IMG/VR virus record: IMGVR_UViG_3300038450_000038
Span: 1 to 41,279 of that record
Direction: 5' to 3' (one strand)
From: a virus
Length of the DNA stretch: 41,279 bases
A program made the translations under genes and the position numbers. Of the stretch, positions 22,291 through 31,580 are shown in pieces (the first letter of the stretch is position 1; each line of letters begins with the position of its first letter). The notes under the pieces were generated by a model. It searched no databases and was not told where the DNA came from. It was given only the letters and a program-made list of their open reading frames with translations.

Positions 22291-22692
22291 ATGTGGACCT
22301 ATGTTGTTAGCACAGGTCAAATGTTTCGTAACGATGGAACACTCTTGGCTACGGGTTATTCTGGTGGTTGGGGTGGTATAGCTGCCGACAAGAATAACCC
22401 TGCTGCCGAGAATATTCCTGATGAAGGACCCCTCCCTGAAGGGAATTGGACTATCGGACCACTCTTCTATGATACCGAGATGGGCTGCGCTGATGTTATG
22501 AGATTGACACCAGACCCAAGTGTTGATCTAAAGGGTAGGACAGCAGTTGGATTCTTGATTCATGGAGATAGCCGTAAGCTCCCAGGATGGGCTAGCAAGG
22601 GCTGCATTATCCTGCTAGATGCAGCTAGACAGGAAATTGGGAACTCAGGTGACATATATCTAAGTGTTGTAGCTGCAACAAGTAAGGGATAA
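22291..22692 (+). CDS. L,D-transpeptidase-like peptidoglycan enzyme, DUF2778/Tlde1 type (133 aa)
   Basis: The motif HGDSRKLPGWASKGCIIL (residues 91-108) has the His91 and Cys105 of a YkuD-like catalytic site with the SxGC signature. The upstream GPLPEGNWTIGP block (46-57) is typical of DUF2778 proteins, which cut or exchange peptides in peptidoglycan. There is no signal peptide, as expected for a phage endolysin released by a holin. Neighbouring tiny membrane genes support a lysis role; a virion-associated role is possible too. Confidence 0.8.
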   Translation: MWTYVVSTGQMFRNDGTLLATGYSGGWGGIAADKNNPAAENIPDEGPLPEGNWTIGPLFYDTEMGCADVMRLTPDPSVDLKGRTAVGFLIHGDSRKLPGWASKGCIILLDAARQEIGNSGDIYLSVVAATSKG

Positions 22693-22693
22693 T

Positions 22694-22852
22694 ATGAAAA
22701 AGCACATGCAGTTTAATGTTGAGTCGGGTTCAGTTACCACTGTGAAAATCGTATGGGGGCTATCCCTACCAACTTTAATAGGGCTTGTTCTAGTTGGCGT
22801 GCCGATGATAGCTTGGATTCTTTGGATTTACATGCATCTACCAAATGAATAA
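22694..22852 (+). CDS. 52-residue membrane protein, holin candidate
   Basis: ATG at 22694 lies just after the transpeptidase stop. Residues 1-17 are polar, MKKHMQFNVESGSVTTV, followed by one long hydrophobic helix (about 18-48) and a short end MHLPNE. Size and one-span topology suit a small holin. The stop overlaps the HU-like gene's start by eight bases. Confidence 0.55.
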   Translation: MKKHMQFNVESGSVTTVKIVWGLSLPTLIGLVLVGVPMIAWILWIYMHLPNE

Positions 22853-23147
22853 AGCTGAAATAGTTGAGCGAGTGGTTCTTGCTACCGAGATGCCTCGCAG
22901 AGAAGCTTCTCTAGCAGTTGAAGCTGTCTGTGATGCCATTATAGATTCTCTCAAGCGTGGAGTTGAAGTGGACCTGAGAGGGTTTGCTACATTCAAGACT
23001 CGCAAGAAGCTACCCTATATCCGTAAGAATCCTTTCACTGGCGAACGAGTGAATATGAACGCGAGGACTATTCCAGTATTCATTCCAAGCCAGCGTATGA
23101 AGGAAGCACTTAATGATCCAAAGAATCTCCGTGGTTTGGAGGGGTAA
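22845..23147 (+). CDS. HU/IHF-like DNA-binding protein (100 aa)
   Basis: The HU family bends DNA as a dimer. Here the N-terminal helices (MNKAEIVERVVLATEMPRRE) lead to the conserved VDLRGFATFKTRKK turn, and the DNA-contacting arm reads RKNPFTGERVNMNARTIP, including the Asn-Pro that intercalates. Ends PSQRMKEALND as usual. Finding it inside the lysis/tail cassette is unusual and may relate to DNA condensation before packaging. Its start overlaps the previous gene. Confidence 0.9.
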   Translation: MNKAEIVERVVLATEMPRREASLAVEAVCDAIIDSLKRGVEVDLRGFATFKTRKKLPYIRKNPFTGERVNMNARTIPVFIPSQRMKEALNDPKNLRGLEG

Positions 23148-23357
23148 ATGAGTTTGACAAAGGTGTATGATTTCTTCGGTGGGTTTGGAGAGTTTATGAC
23201 CGTCACAGCCCTTGCCGCAGCGATTACTCTAGCTGCTGTAGGTAGGCTTGGTGGTGCATTTGCTTCAGCTCTTATAGCAATTGGTGGATGGGGCATCATC
23301 CACGACCAGCTTTCTCAATGGAATGATAGACAAGATCACAATGGCCACCAATCCTAG
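23148..23357 (+). CDS. Small membrane protein (69 aa)
   Basis: It starts at the ATG directly after the HU stop. Two hydrophobic segments (about 18-33 and 35-52, rich in Ala and Gly) are followed by a polar end DRQDHNGHQS. A holin-type topology is possible. The final 17 bases overlap the next gene. Confidence 0.55.
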   Translation: MSLTKVYDFFGGFGEFMTVTALAAAITLAAVGRLGGAFASALIAIGGWGIIHDQLSQWNDRQDHNGHQS

Positions 23358-24081
23358 CGAAATCCAGAAGATCGAAGCCGACGTTGCGAAGGTCTATACG
23401 TTTGGCAAGTCTCATGCCATACTTGCCGTTGCTCTAATTGTATCGCTATTCGTCGGCGTGTATCTATTTGATAGCAAGAGAGCTGATAAAGCCGATGCTA
23501 GGGCTGCCTTATCTGCTGAGCAAGCCAAAGAGAAGGATGCTCTTAATATCCAACTTCAAGCCCAAAACCAGCAACTTCAGATCAGCTTAGCTAATAGTGA
23601 AGCTCAGCAAAAAGAGACTGCACAAGCTCTTATAGCTGCTGCCCAGGCCCTTCAAGCCGCTGCTAAACAGAAAGTAGCAGCCGTTCCTACCCTTACTGCT
23701 CCGGCTCTAGCTGTACAGTGGGGCCAGGAAGCTCAGGAACCCGCTCCGGCTATAGATAGTCAGGGGATATTTCAGGTTCCTCTACCGCTTGCTCAGAAAT
23801 CCTTGGTGGCTCTTATCGAAGTCCCGGCTCTAACTCAAGCTAACCAGAAGCTTCAGGATGCTAATACCAGTCTAACAGGAGCCGTTCAGGATGCTGACAA
23901 GCAGCTTTCTTCCGAGAAGACTGCTCATTCCTCTGATGCAACTACCTGTGTCGTGGACAAGAAAGCTCTTAACGATCAGATTTCAGCGTTGAAGAAAACG
24001 AATGCTCGGAGGAATCTTAAGTACATGATCTTTGGAGGGGCTATCATCGAGGCAGTTAGAATTTACCTGGGAAGGCCCTAA
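23341..24081 (+). CDS. Membrane-anchored coiled-coil protein, spanin-like (246 aa)
   Basis: The start at the ATG 23341, MATNPSEIQKI, is chosen over the earlier frame start. A membrane span at about residues 28-45 (ILAVALIVSLFVGVYLF) is followed by long Gln/Ala-rich helices (DALNIQLQAQNQQLQI..) reaching to about 110, a Pro-rich linker, and a second coiled-coil (QKLQDANTSLTGAVQDADKQLS). This resembles an i-spanin enlarged by extra repeats. No separate outer-membrane lipoprotein (o-spanin) was found, so the role is tentative. Confidence 0.55.
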   Translation: MATNPSEIQKIEADVAKVYTFGKSHAILAVALIVSLFVGVYLFDSKRADKADARAALSAEQAKEKDALNIQLQAQNQQLQISLANSEAQQKETAQALIAAAQALQAAAKQKVAAVPTLTAPALAVQWGQEAQEPAPAIDSQGIFQVPLPLAQKSLVALIEVPALTQANQKLQDANTSLTGAVQDADKQLSSEKTAHSSDATTCVVDKKALNDQISALKKTNARRNLKYMIFGGAIIEAVRIYLGRP

Positions 24082-25209
24082 ATGTCTTCAGTTCAAGATG
24101 TAATCAACAAGGTTAGTCAGGATACCCGGTTGCAGTTGTCTGCTAGTGCTGCTCCTGGACAGCAAATCCTGATTGATTATACTAATCGTGTTCATAAGCA
24201 AGTATTGCGTTTCTCTCGCTGGCCGTTTATGATGTCGGAGAATCAATACTTTATGACCTCTCTGGCTCAAACGGATTACTGGATTGGGCCATCTAATCAG
24301 TGTCCAGGAAGCACCGTCAACACGAACCTTAATCTATCAGACGTTGCTATCATCAAAAAGAACTCCGTCCGAGACATCTCAAATGATCGTGCCCTTCAGT
24401 CAGTAAGTGACCAACCGATTGGCCCTAGCCTAAACTATCGTTCAGGCCAAACTCGTCCAGCACAGCCAGGGACGTTCTTTCAGGACAGTGAGAACGATCC
24501 AAATATCCTTCATATCTACCCTGGCGCTGACAATGCTAATACCTTCCAGCCTGTCCCAAATACTCCTATTCTAACTACTGTTGTCTCTGGTGCTCTGGCC
24601 CAACGAGTTTACTATGCTCGGATAACCTTTGTTGATTCTCTTAGCGGAGAGAGTACAGGTAGTGGGCTTGGTGCCAAGCTACTGATTCCAGCTAACAGTC
24701 TGTGCCAAGTTATATCCCCAACTCTTGACTTTGATATGACAGCCAGTGGTGTAACATATGGCTGGTACAATATCTACATAGCTACAACTGAAGGTTCTGA
24801 GACTCTCCAGAACACATCGCCTATTCCCCTTGGAACCAACTGGACTGAGCCTGGAACTGGATTGATAACTACTGGTGTTGCTGTTCCTGTTCAGAATACT
24901 CTCGAACAGATGAAGGGCTATATCATTAGCTTCCGATACTATAAGGCTCGAAAAGTTCTAGCTAACACTACCGATCAGCTTCAGGTTCCTGATAAGTATC
25001 AGGACGTGGTTGTTCATGGTGTGGATGCGCTTGTCTCTCGATTCTTAGGGCAAGCTGAAGCATTCCAAGCTTTTACTGAAGCTTATAAGGGTGGACTTAC
25101 TGAAATGATTTGGGATAAGAACCTCTTCCCAGATACAGACTTTATCCGGCCAGATGTCAATACTTATGTCAACCAACAGATACTTGGTGTTTGGCCTGCA
25201 TCGTTCTAA
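24082..25209 (+). CDS. Tail tubular protein A-like head-tail adaptor (375 aa)
   Basis: This family forms the ring under the portal in podoviruses (T7 gp11 type). The N-terminal helices, IDYTNRVHKQVLRFSRWPF, and the C-terminal KYQDVVVHGVDALVSRFLGQAEAFQAF block match it. A fibronectin-like insertion (about residues 165-265, VYYARITFVDSLSGES..YGWYNIYIATTEG) lies between, which may be exposed on the tail surface. The gene begins directly after the previous stop and precedes the larger nozzle-type protein. Confidence 0.75.
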   Translation: MSSVQDVINKVSQDTRLQLSASAAPGQQILIDYTNRVHKQVLRFSRWPFMMSENQYFMTSLAQTDYWIGPSNQCPGSTVNTNLNLSDVAIIKKNSVRDISNDRALQSVSDQPIGPSLNYRSGQTRPAQPGTFFQDSENDPNILHIYPGADNANTFQPVPNTPILTTVVSGALAQRVYYARITFVDSLSGESTGSGLGAKLLIPANSLCQVISPTLDFDMTASGVTYGWYNIYIATTEGSETLQNTSPIPLGTNWTEPGTGLITTGVAVPVQNTLEQMKGYIISFRYYKARKVLANTTDQLQVPDKYQDVVVHGVDALVSRFLGQAEAFQAFTEAYKGGLTEMIWDKNLFPDTDFIRPDVNTYVNQQILGVWPASF

Positions 25210-25212
25210 ACT

Positions 25213-28200
25213 ATGCCTGATACTACTATTGAACCAGTCAATGTCGGATACACCTGGATAGACAGGACTGGACAAACATATCGGTTCAAGCGCAGGACTT
25301 GGATTTCTGCGGGGCAGGATGACTGGACTAAGCCACCCGCTCAGAATCCTGATATGTGCCAACAATTAACGAATATCCTTCCCCCGCTAACTAGTGTGCT
25401 CCAGCGAAGGTTCGGATATGCTCGTTTCTTCCCTTGTGTAGATACGGGCCTTACTTCTGGTGCCGATCACGTTTCGGCTCCGTCCACAGCTATCTTTGCA
25501 GAACGAATGATGCTGTATGCATGTCAGGCTGCGTCTATTCGAGCCCTGATTGCCTACTGTGCTGATGGAACCGGTGTGGCTTCATCTACAAATACCATCT
25601 CATACTGGAATGCGGCTGGTGCTCTAACTAATATTTTTACTCCCTCTGCTGGAGCATCTATTCCATTCCTAATCAACTCCCGAGATTGGGCATATATGAT
25701 AGATGGTATTCCTGCTGATAGGAAGAAGTGGAACTATCTATATGGCCTTTCAAACTGGGGGATAGCTGCTCCTATTACACCGCCTAATATAGCTGTAACT
25801 GCTTCTGGTATATCCGGTGCATGGTCAGCATCTACAGTATCTTCAACGTTTGGTATAACAGTTGATACTAATAATAACGTTCAGCAACTTGTAAGTGTTA
25901 ATGCAACTGGAAACAATACTGGTGGAGTGGTTGGAACTAGTGGTCCGGGTTCACCTAATTGGAATCAAACCCCAGGTGGAACGACCTCAGATAGCCCTAT
26001 AACCTGGACGAACAAAGGTCCGATTGGTATCTGGATACAGAATCACTTCTACGATGAAGGCCACTATAGTTACGGAACAGCAGCTAATCCAGCCATAATT
26101 TATGATCCTGAAACCCAGGCTCTCTACTTTAATAATCAAGGTGGTGGTGGAACATCTGGAGCGACCTATCCTGGATTCAATCCTACAGTTGGGGCTATTA
26201 CACCAGATGGTACTGTTCGTTGGGAATTTCTAGGATTCATTCAGGTTGGAACAACTCCTGCTCCTGTTACTGGTGCTTGGGCTCCCTCAACATACTATAT
26301 GACATGGGGAGCTACCAACAATTTCCAAACTTGCGCCGTAGTAGAACCGACCAGTCCTTTTGCTGCCTACAACCCCACAACGAATGCTTTCAATCAACCA
26401 GTTTATCTCCAAGCTGCGACCGTTGGTGGTACAACTCCGGCTACTGAATCTGGCTTGTATTGGGCACCTACAGCCGGGCAATATACAGATGATGGGCAAC
26501 TTCGCTGGCTGAACATGGGATTGAAGACATACCCCGCGCATACACCAATAGTTGCTTGGACACCTGGATCAACAACCTTTGCTGTTATTAAAGATACGAA
26601 TGGTAATATAGAAGTCTGTATAACTGGTGGAACAACTAGTGCCTCTGCTCCAACATTTCCTACTCCTTATACTGCAGCCACTTATGGCACCACTACTAAT
26701 GATAGTGCAAGCATCGTATGGAGTATTGTAGGTCCACCAGTAGCTTGGGCAGCTTCTACTAAGTGGTTTCTACCGGCTGGTGGATTTATTCCTCCTGCCT
26801 CTACATCCCAGTATGGTGGAGTAACCATAGTTGATTCAAGTAACGACATTGAAACAGTTGTTATTTCTGGAAAGACTGGTGCTACAGAACCAAGCAGTTG
26901 GGCCGCAGTTGGTTCGACTACTGTTGATGGTGGTGTGACATGGTTTGCTGTGGCTGTTGCTAGTACGACTTCTGGAGCTATTTCTCTCGTTACAGGGCGA
27001 TACTATTATGTAGTCTTTGTCAACAGTGTAACTGGAGATATCAGCGATCTCTCTCCCCTTTCAGCTTTTACTGGAGAGATAACAGATGGGGGAGTTCTAC
27101 TCTATAATATACCTGTCTCACCTGATTCCCAGGTAGATCAGAAGATCATACTCGCCACCGCTGATGGTGGTGATACAGACACTCTGTACTTCCTAGCTGA
27201 GATTCCAAACTCTCAGACAACTTATTCTGATACGACACCTGAACCAACGCTTCTTGAGAACAATGTCTATCAGTACACAGATTCAAATGGTGTGGATCAT
27301 GGAGTTGTTGGAAATTGGCAGCCACCTGCTAATGGGTCCTATCCTATAGTTCATCGTGGCCGACTCTTCATGGCTAATGGGCAGTCTCTTTTCTTTAGCA
27401 AGAGCCTGGATGAACTAGTTACATCTACTGGAATCATCGCTGGACGTTATGAGGAAGACTGGCCACCTGGGAATGTCATCAACATTTCAAATTCAGCCGA
27501 AGAGATTCATGGCTTGCTGAGTGATGGGATAACTCTCTATATTGGAACTGAGAACTCAATTCGACGCTTGACTGGCACCAGTGCATCAGACTTCTCTACA
27601 CCTGATGTTCTCTTTGAAGAAGTCGGATTGCTGAACCAACAGGTTTGGCAGACTATCTTCCTAGAGGGAACACCAGTTGGAACAATGTGGATGACTCCGG
27701 ATTTCAGGGTCCTTGGTGGCGACTTCACAACTTATGATAATGTAGGACGCCCTATCCAGAGTACATTGAACACCATCAATGTTAACGCCGCTCAGAACTG
27801 TTGGGCTCAATTTGCAAGTAATGGAACATACAATTTCTATATTCTAGCTATTCCAACTGGAACCAACACTGTTCCTGATACTCTCTGTGTATTCGATACT
27901 CAACTTAAGAAATGGTATGTGTGGCAATGTGCGGATTCGTTCTCAACTGGAATATTCTATATTAGCTTGTTTGGCATTCCACGCTGGATTATGATTGACG
28001 CGAATGGTATAGTTCGGCAGTTCGGTCCTAACTATGTAACAGATAGAGCCGATACTACACCCATTGGAATTACAAGCACTATCAAAACATCATGGCTAGA
28101 TTTAGGAGATGCTGGTTCTCACAAGGTTCTCAATCAGATAGAACTTGAAACATCTGACCCTGGATTGCTTACCACTGTTCAAGGCGCTTCTCTAGCGTCT

Positions 28201-28410
28201 GAATTCATAACACCCGTAAATGCTGCTGTAACTAATGCTCCTTTGGTCTTATCATTATTCGGAGATTATATTGTTCCGCTAGCAGGAACACTAACTAAGA
28301 ACAAGTTTTTCCAGTTTACATTCACATCGAAATCTTCACTAGCTAGTCTTCCGACTGATACAATTCTTGGAAGTCTGACTATTGAGATTATTCCTATCAA
28401 CAGATTCTAA
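25213..28410 (+). CDS. Tail tubular protein B-like nozzle protein with inserted repeats (1065 aa)
   Basis: The start (WISAGQDDWTKPPAQNPDMCQQLTN.., to about 190) and the end (about 690-1065, HRGRLFMANGQSLFFSK, GLLSDGITLYIGTENSIRRL) match nozzle proteins with beta-propeller folds. Between them are about four repeats (about 197-595), each with a W-x-(P/A)-S/G opening, a gnxx(E/Q)-type strand, GTTs..P, and DG/DS..(V/L)xW closings. These resemble carbohydrate-binding modules. A fibronectin-like unit follows (about 600-685). It may bind host glycans while sealing the tail tip. Confidence 0.75.
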   Translation: MPDTTIEPVNVGYTWIDRTGQTYRFKRRTWISAGQDDWTKPPAQNPDMCQQLTNILPPLTSVLQRRFGYARFFPCVDTGLTSGADHVSAPSTAIFAERMMLYACQAASIRALIAYCADGTGVASSTNTISYWNAAGALTNIFTPSAGASIPFLINSRDWAYMIDGIPADRKKWNYLYGLSNWGIAAPITPPNIAVTASGISGAWSASTVSSTFGITVDTNNNVQQLVSVNATGNNTGGVVGTSGPGSPNWNQTPGGTTSDSPITWTNKGPIGIWIQNHFYDEGHYSYGTAANPAIIYDPETQALYFNNQGGGGTSGATYPGFNPTVGAITPDGTVRWEFLGFIQVGTTPAPVTGAWAPSTYYMTWGATNNFQTCAVVEPTSPFAAYNPTTNAFNQPVYLQAATVGGTTPATESGLYWAPTAGQYTDDGQLRWLNMGLKTYPAHTPIVAWTPGSTTFAVIKDTNGNIEVCITGGTTSASAPTFPTPYTAATYGTTTNDSASIVWSIVGPPVAWAASTKWFLPAGGFIPPASTSQYGGVTIVDSSNDIETVVISGKTGATEPSSWAAVGSTTVDGGVTWFAVAVASTTSGAISLVTGRYYYVVFVNSVTGDISDLSPLSAFTGEITDGGVLLYNIPVSPDSQVDQKIILATADGGDTDTLYFLAEIPNSQTTYSDTTPEPTLLENNVYQYTDSNGVDHGVVGNWQPPANGSYPIVHRGRLFMANGQSLFFSKSLDELVTSTGIIAGRYEEDWPPGNVINISNSAEEIHGLLSDGITLYIGTENSIRRLTGTSASDFSTPDVLFEEVGLLNQQVWQTIFLEGTPVGTMWMTPDFRVLGGDFTTYDNVGRPIQSTLNTINVNAAQNCWAQFASNGTYNFYILAIPTGTNTVPDTLCVFDTQLKKWYVWQCADSFSTGIFYISLFGIPRWIMIDANGIVRQFGPNYVTDRADTTPIGITSTIKTSWLDLGDAGSHKVLNQIELETSDPGLLTTVQGASLASEFITPVNAAVTNAPLVLSLFGDYIVPLAGTLTKNKFFQFTFTSKSSLASLPTDTILGSLTIEIIPINRF
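27322..27341 (+). repeat. Dispersed motif copy with 5-bp spacer
   Basis: CCACCTGCTAATGGGTCCTA, inside the nozzle-type gene, has one extra base in the spacer compared with most copies. It encodes residues near 704-710, not a conserved protein repeat. Confidence 0.6.
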
Positions 28411-29726
28411 TGTATCTGCCACTCAAACTTCGAGATTTTGAATCCAGGGGCCAAGTTTCAGTCCTAAACAAATGGGCTGAGAGTGTTACAACAGCTTTGA
28501 ATAGTCTGAAAAGTGGCGTAGGCTATGCTACTAATAAAGCTGCTCCAGCAGCTATTGTAGTCCCTCCAAGTACAAGTAAGGGAGATGGTCTAATCCACGG
28601 TCGGAGTCCGTGGGAAGGTGATCCTGCTGCTGTTGTTCTAGAGGATGACTTTGTTTCTGGAGGTACAGGATATAACGGCACGGGTCCAGCAAGCAACATA
28701 GGTGAATTAGAGTGGCTTTCAATAGGAACTGCACCACTTCTTTCTATAGTCGGTGGAACTCCTCCAAACTTGGGTTCAGTTCAGTGGTACAGCAATAACG
28801 CTGCTAGTTCTTCTGCTATGCTCATGTTAAGCGGTGGTGGAGCTAATGTAAATAGTGAAGGAGTATGGGGGTCTTCTTGGGCTCTCTTTGATAATGTGGA
28901 TTGGATTCTTACTTGGGTGTTTAGGTTTGTTCCACACTACTATTCTAATGGAGCAGTGTTTGATACAACTCAGAAAGCAATCTATATAGGTCTTGGTGGT
29001 GTAACAACTCCAGGTTTGATTGCAACTACATCCATTTCAAGGCCAGATACATTCTATGGGCTGCGATATGATACGAGCACGAGTGGTGCAGGTATCAATG
29101 ATACTAATATGACCTTTGAGGCTGTTCAGAATCAGACTACAACTTCACCAGCCCGTAATAACACTCAGGGTCTAACTCAAGTGACAACCTTAGTTCCAGA
29201 CGCAAACAACTGGCATAGACTAGATATGGTTTGTACTTCTTCTGGTCTATTGACAATGGTCCTTGATGGGAGTCCAGCCAACACATTCAATGTAACTCTC
29301 TCACCTTTTACTATGACTCCCGCAGGTGGAATTGGTGCTTTTCTATTTGGTACTACTCCTAATTGTGCAGAGATTACTTGGCTATCCAGTCTCCTTGGAT
29401 TCTGGGGAATGGGCAGCAAAATAACGCTTGCTGGCTTTGTTACTAAGACAGTTTGTAACGGGACATTCTCTTGGCAGAATCCATCAGGAGCAATAGGTTT
29501 TATTGATTTGCCAGTGAGTGCTGGATCAGGAAGCGACTCATCTGGTGTAACGATATCTGGATATCCAGCAGTTGTTCCAGTTGTGATTTTGGGGAATGAT
29601 GATACAGCCAGTCCGACATATGAGTCAATGGGGATTCAAGTGGATTACTTCTCATTGGTTTGGAATCCTGGATTGAATCCCACTAATAGCCTCAAGCCAA
29701 CTAATACGAAAGCGAGATACTGGTAA
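28410..29726 (+). CDS. Tail fibre or receptor-binding protein with lectin-like domain (438 aa)
   Basis: It overlaps the nozzle gene by one base. The first 40 residues are helical (LRDFESRGQVSVLNKWAESVTTALNSL), suited to tail attachment. Residues about 75-330 read as a concanavalin-like beta-sandwich (LEDDFVSGG, WILTWVFRF, NNWHRLDMV, SSGLLTMVLDGSP, GIGAFLFG), a fold often used by phage fibres to bind sugars. The C-terminal part is beta-rich. It is the best receptor-binding candidate in the window. Confidence 0.65.
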   Translation: MYLPLKLRDFESRGQVSVLNKWAESVTTALNSLKSGVGYATNKAAPAAIVVPPSTSKGDGLIHGRSPWEGDPAAVVLEDDFVSGGTGYNGTGPASNIGELEWLSIGTAPLLSIVGGTPPNLGSVQWYSNNAASSSAMLMLSGGGANVNSEGVWGSSWALFDNVDWILTWVFRFVPHYYSNGAVFDTTQKAIYIGLGGVTTPGLIATTSISRPDTFYGLRYDTSTSGAGINDTNMTFEAVQNQTTTSPARNNTQGLTQVTTLVPDANNWHRLDMVCTSSGLLTMVLDGSPANTFNVTLSPFTMTPAGGIGAFLFGTTPNCAEITWLSSLLGFWGMGSKITLAGFVTKTVCNGTFSWQNPSGAIGFIDLPVSAGSGSDSSGVTISGYPAVVPVVILGNDDTASPTYESMGIQVDYFSLVWNPGLNPTNSLKPTNTKARYW

Positions 29727-29733
29727 ACACTTT

Positions 29734-30069
29734 ATGTCAACTCCAATAGACACAAAAGTAATTATGGAATGGGTCGGAGCACTCTTGCGAATGCTCGGTT
29801 GGCCTGCCCTTATTAGTATTATTTGGCTTCTGCGTGGGACGATAGACAAGATGCGAACATCTTGGGAGAAGGTTGATGCAAGAACTAAAGATATAGAAGC
29901 CCTAGCAGTGCATACTAAAGCGAACGTAGATACAGTAGTCGTCAACCATCTTACCCAACTTCAAGAGAGTGTGAAAGATTGGGGTGCAGAACAAAAAGAA
30001 GCAACTAAGACCCTGATTTCAATGGACGGCAAACTTGGTATACTAATATATAGAAATCAACATCTGTAA
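29734..30069 (+). CDS. Membrane-anchored coiled-coil protein (111 aa)
   Basis: One membrane helix (about residues 20-33, LGWPALISIIWLL) precedes a charged coiled-coil (WEKVDARTKDIEALAVHTKAN..). This could be a holin or spanin, or part of the ejection machinery, given its place before internal virion genes. There is no clear ribosome site. Confidence 0.5.
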   Translation: MSTPIDTKVIMEWVGALLRMLGWPALISIIWLLRGTIDKMRTSWEKVDARTKDIEALAVHTKANVDTVVVNHLTQLQESVKDWGAEQKEATKTLISMDGKLGILIYRNQHL

Positions 30070-30086
30070 ATTTTACGGAGGGAACT

Positions 30087-30434
30087 ATGAATCGCATTCG
30101 TTTAGCAACACCAGAGGAAATTGAACCACTCAAGGCCAATAGCGACCTTGATCCAACTTGCACTGTACTGGCTCTTGAATCAGATGCAGGAACCGCATTT
30201 GCTGTCATTCGTCATGCAGTTGAGGTTGATCCAGTTCACTTTCCAAAGGGCTATCCAGATCGGATGAAGGCAGTCTTTGTTCGGGATATTGAGACATGTC
30301 TGACTGCTTGGGGAATTCCTAGCTACTACTTTAATGTTCTAGCATCCGATGAAGACTGGATGAAGGCTGTTGTAAAATGGGGGGCGGAACAGATCAGTGT
30401 TGCGCCAGAACAGAGATTCAAGCGCACACTATAA
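30087..30434 (+). CDS. Hypothetical phage protein, possibly GNAT-fold (115 aa)
   Basis: CGGAGGGAACT precedes the ATG. The order of elements (MNRIRLATPEEIEPLK, TVLALESDAGTAFAVIRH, VFVRDIETCLTAWGIPSYYFNVLASDEDWMKAVVKW) resembles the small acetyltransferase-like proteins found beside internal virion genes in T7-like phages. The acetyl-CoA loop is not obvious, so enzymatic function is doubtful. Confidence 0.5.
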   Translation: MNRIRLATPEEIEPLKANSDLDPTCTVLALESDAGTAFAVIRHAVEVDPVHFPKGYPDRMKAVFVRDIETCLTAWGIPSYYFNVLASDEDWMKAVVKWGAEQISVAPEQRFKRTL

Positions 30435-30443
30435 GAGGTTGTC

Positions 30444-30926
30444 GTGAGTACGAAAAAGCAAACCACCACTACAGCATCATACGACCCGACTGCTCAGAAC
30501 GTCTATAATCAGTTGAATCCCGCCGCTACTGCAGCTGCTCAGCAGAATATGACTAATCCCTGGCAAGCGATGCAGGGAAATCTTCTGCAAGGCCAAATGA
30601 ACAATCAGGTATTTGGGCAGACACAAGGGAACAATCAGGCGTTAGTTCAGAGCCTCATTCAACGGGGAATCAATCCAAACTCCCCCATGTTTACAGCTAT
30701 GCTCAATCAGGCTCAGCGAGCATCAGGTCAGGCTCGAACTGCTGGAACGAGCAATCTTCTGCTTCAGGCTCAGAACTTGGCAACTGGTACTGCTCAGGCT
30801 GCAACTATGTATCAACCATTGCAGACTGGCGGCACATCTACAGAGCAAACCTCGGGTCTTGGAACATGGCTTCCACAATTAGGAGCAGCGGCTATTAGTA
30901 CAGGTGAGAAGCTGGCGGCTGCTTAA
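30444..30926 (+). CDS. Gln-rich internal virion-type protein, paralogue A (160 aa)
   Basis: GTG at 30444 is used as start. The protein is rich in Gln, Asn, Ala and Thr, with helices and few charges, like T7-type ejection proteins. Residues about 127-153 (GGTSTEQTSGLGTWLPQLGA) are shared with the next gene, showing duplication. It should enter the host envelope or reside inside the head; this is inference from composition and position. Confidence 0.6.
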   Translation: MSTKKQTTTTASYDPTAQNVYNQLNPAATAAAQQNMTNPWQAMQGNLLQGQMNNQVFGQTQGNNQALVQSLIQRGINPNSPMFTAMLNQAQRASGQARTAGTSNLLLQAQNLATGTAQAATMYQPLQTGGTSTEQTSGLGTWLPQLGAAAISTGEKLAAA

Positions 30927-30935
30927 AGGTTATCT

Positions 30936-31571
30936 ATGTCCACTACACAAAGAACTCAAACATCAAATACATATCAGCCCCAGTCTCTCGCTAGCTATCA
31001 AGGATTGCAAAGAACGGCTGGTGGATATCTTGGTGGATTTCTCACCAATCCAACTGGGAATATGTTCATGCAGGGGCAGCTTGCACAGGGCAATGCTACA
31101 GTAGGTGCTCAAGGTCGTTCTCAAGCTTCTCAAATGGCAGCTAACAATACAGCTTTAGGAACACAAGGTTCAGCAGGTTTTGATGCATCTCAAACTGGAA
31201 GTCTTAATCGCTCTCTGCTATCTAATCAAGCTCTAATGCGGAACAATTTGCTGATTGGTGGAGCTAATACTCGCAACAGTGCTATGATTACTGGCATGAA
31301 CTATAGGCCACTTCAGATTGGCGGAACATCAACTCAACAGACAACTGGACTTGGTACTTGGCTACCACAGCTAGCCGCAGCAGGCATAAGTGGTGCTGCG
31401 TCATTTGCACCGTCACAGGATCGAAACTTGTTTGGTGGTCAAGCCTTAACTAATGCCATGAATCAAGGTTATGGTGCAAGCTATGCTGCTAGCAATCTTA
31501 ATATGCCCTTTACATCTCAGGGGGGTGCAAACACAGCTGGTTATTGGGGTAATCTTGGAGGCGGTGGATAA
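30936..31571 (+). CDS. Gln-rich internal virion-type protein, paralogue B (211 aa)
   Basis: This shares GGTSTQQTTGLGTWLPQLAA with paralogue A and has the same Gln/Asn/Ala/Gly character. It is longer, with an N-terminal SYQGLQRTAGGYLGGFL segment of possible membrane affinity and a Gly-rich end. Together with the flanking genes it forms a probable ejection-protein block. Confidence 0.6.
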   Translation: MSTTQRTQTSNTYQPQSLASYQGLQRTAGGYLGGFLTNPTGNMFMQGQLAQGNATVGAQGRSQASQMAANNTALGTQGSAGFDASQTGSLNRSLLSNQALMRNNLLIGGANTRNSAMITGMNYRPLQIGGTSTQQTTGLGTWLPQLAAAGISGAASFAPSQDRNLFGGQALTNAMNQGYGASYAASNLNMPFTSQGGANTAGYWGNLGGGG

Positions 31572-31580
31572 GGAACGAAT

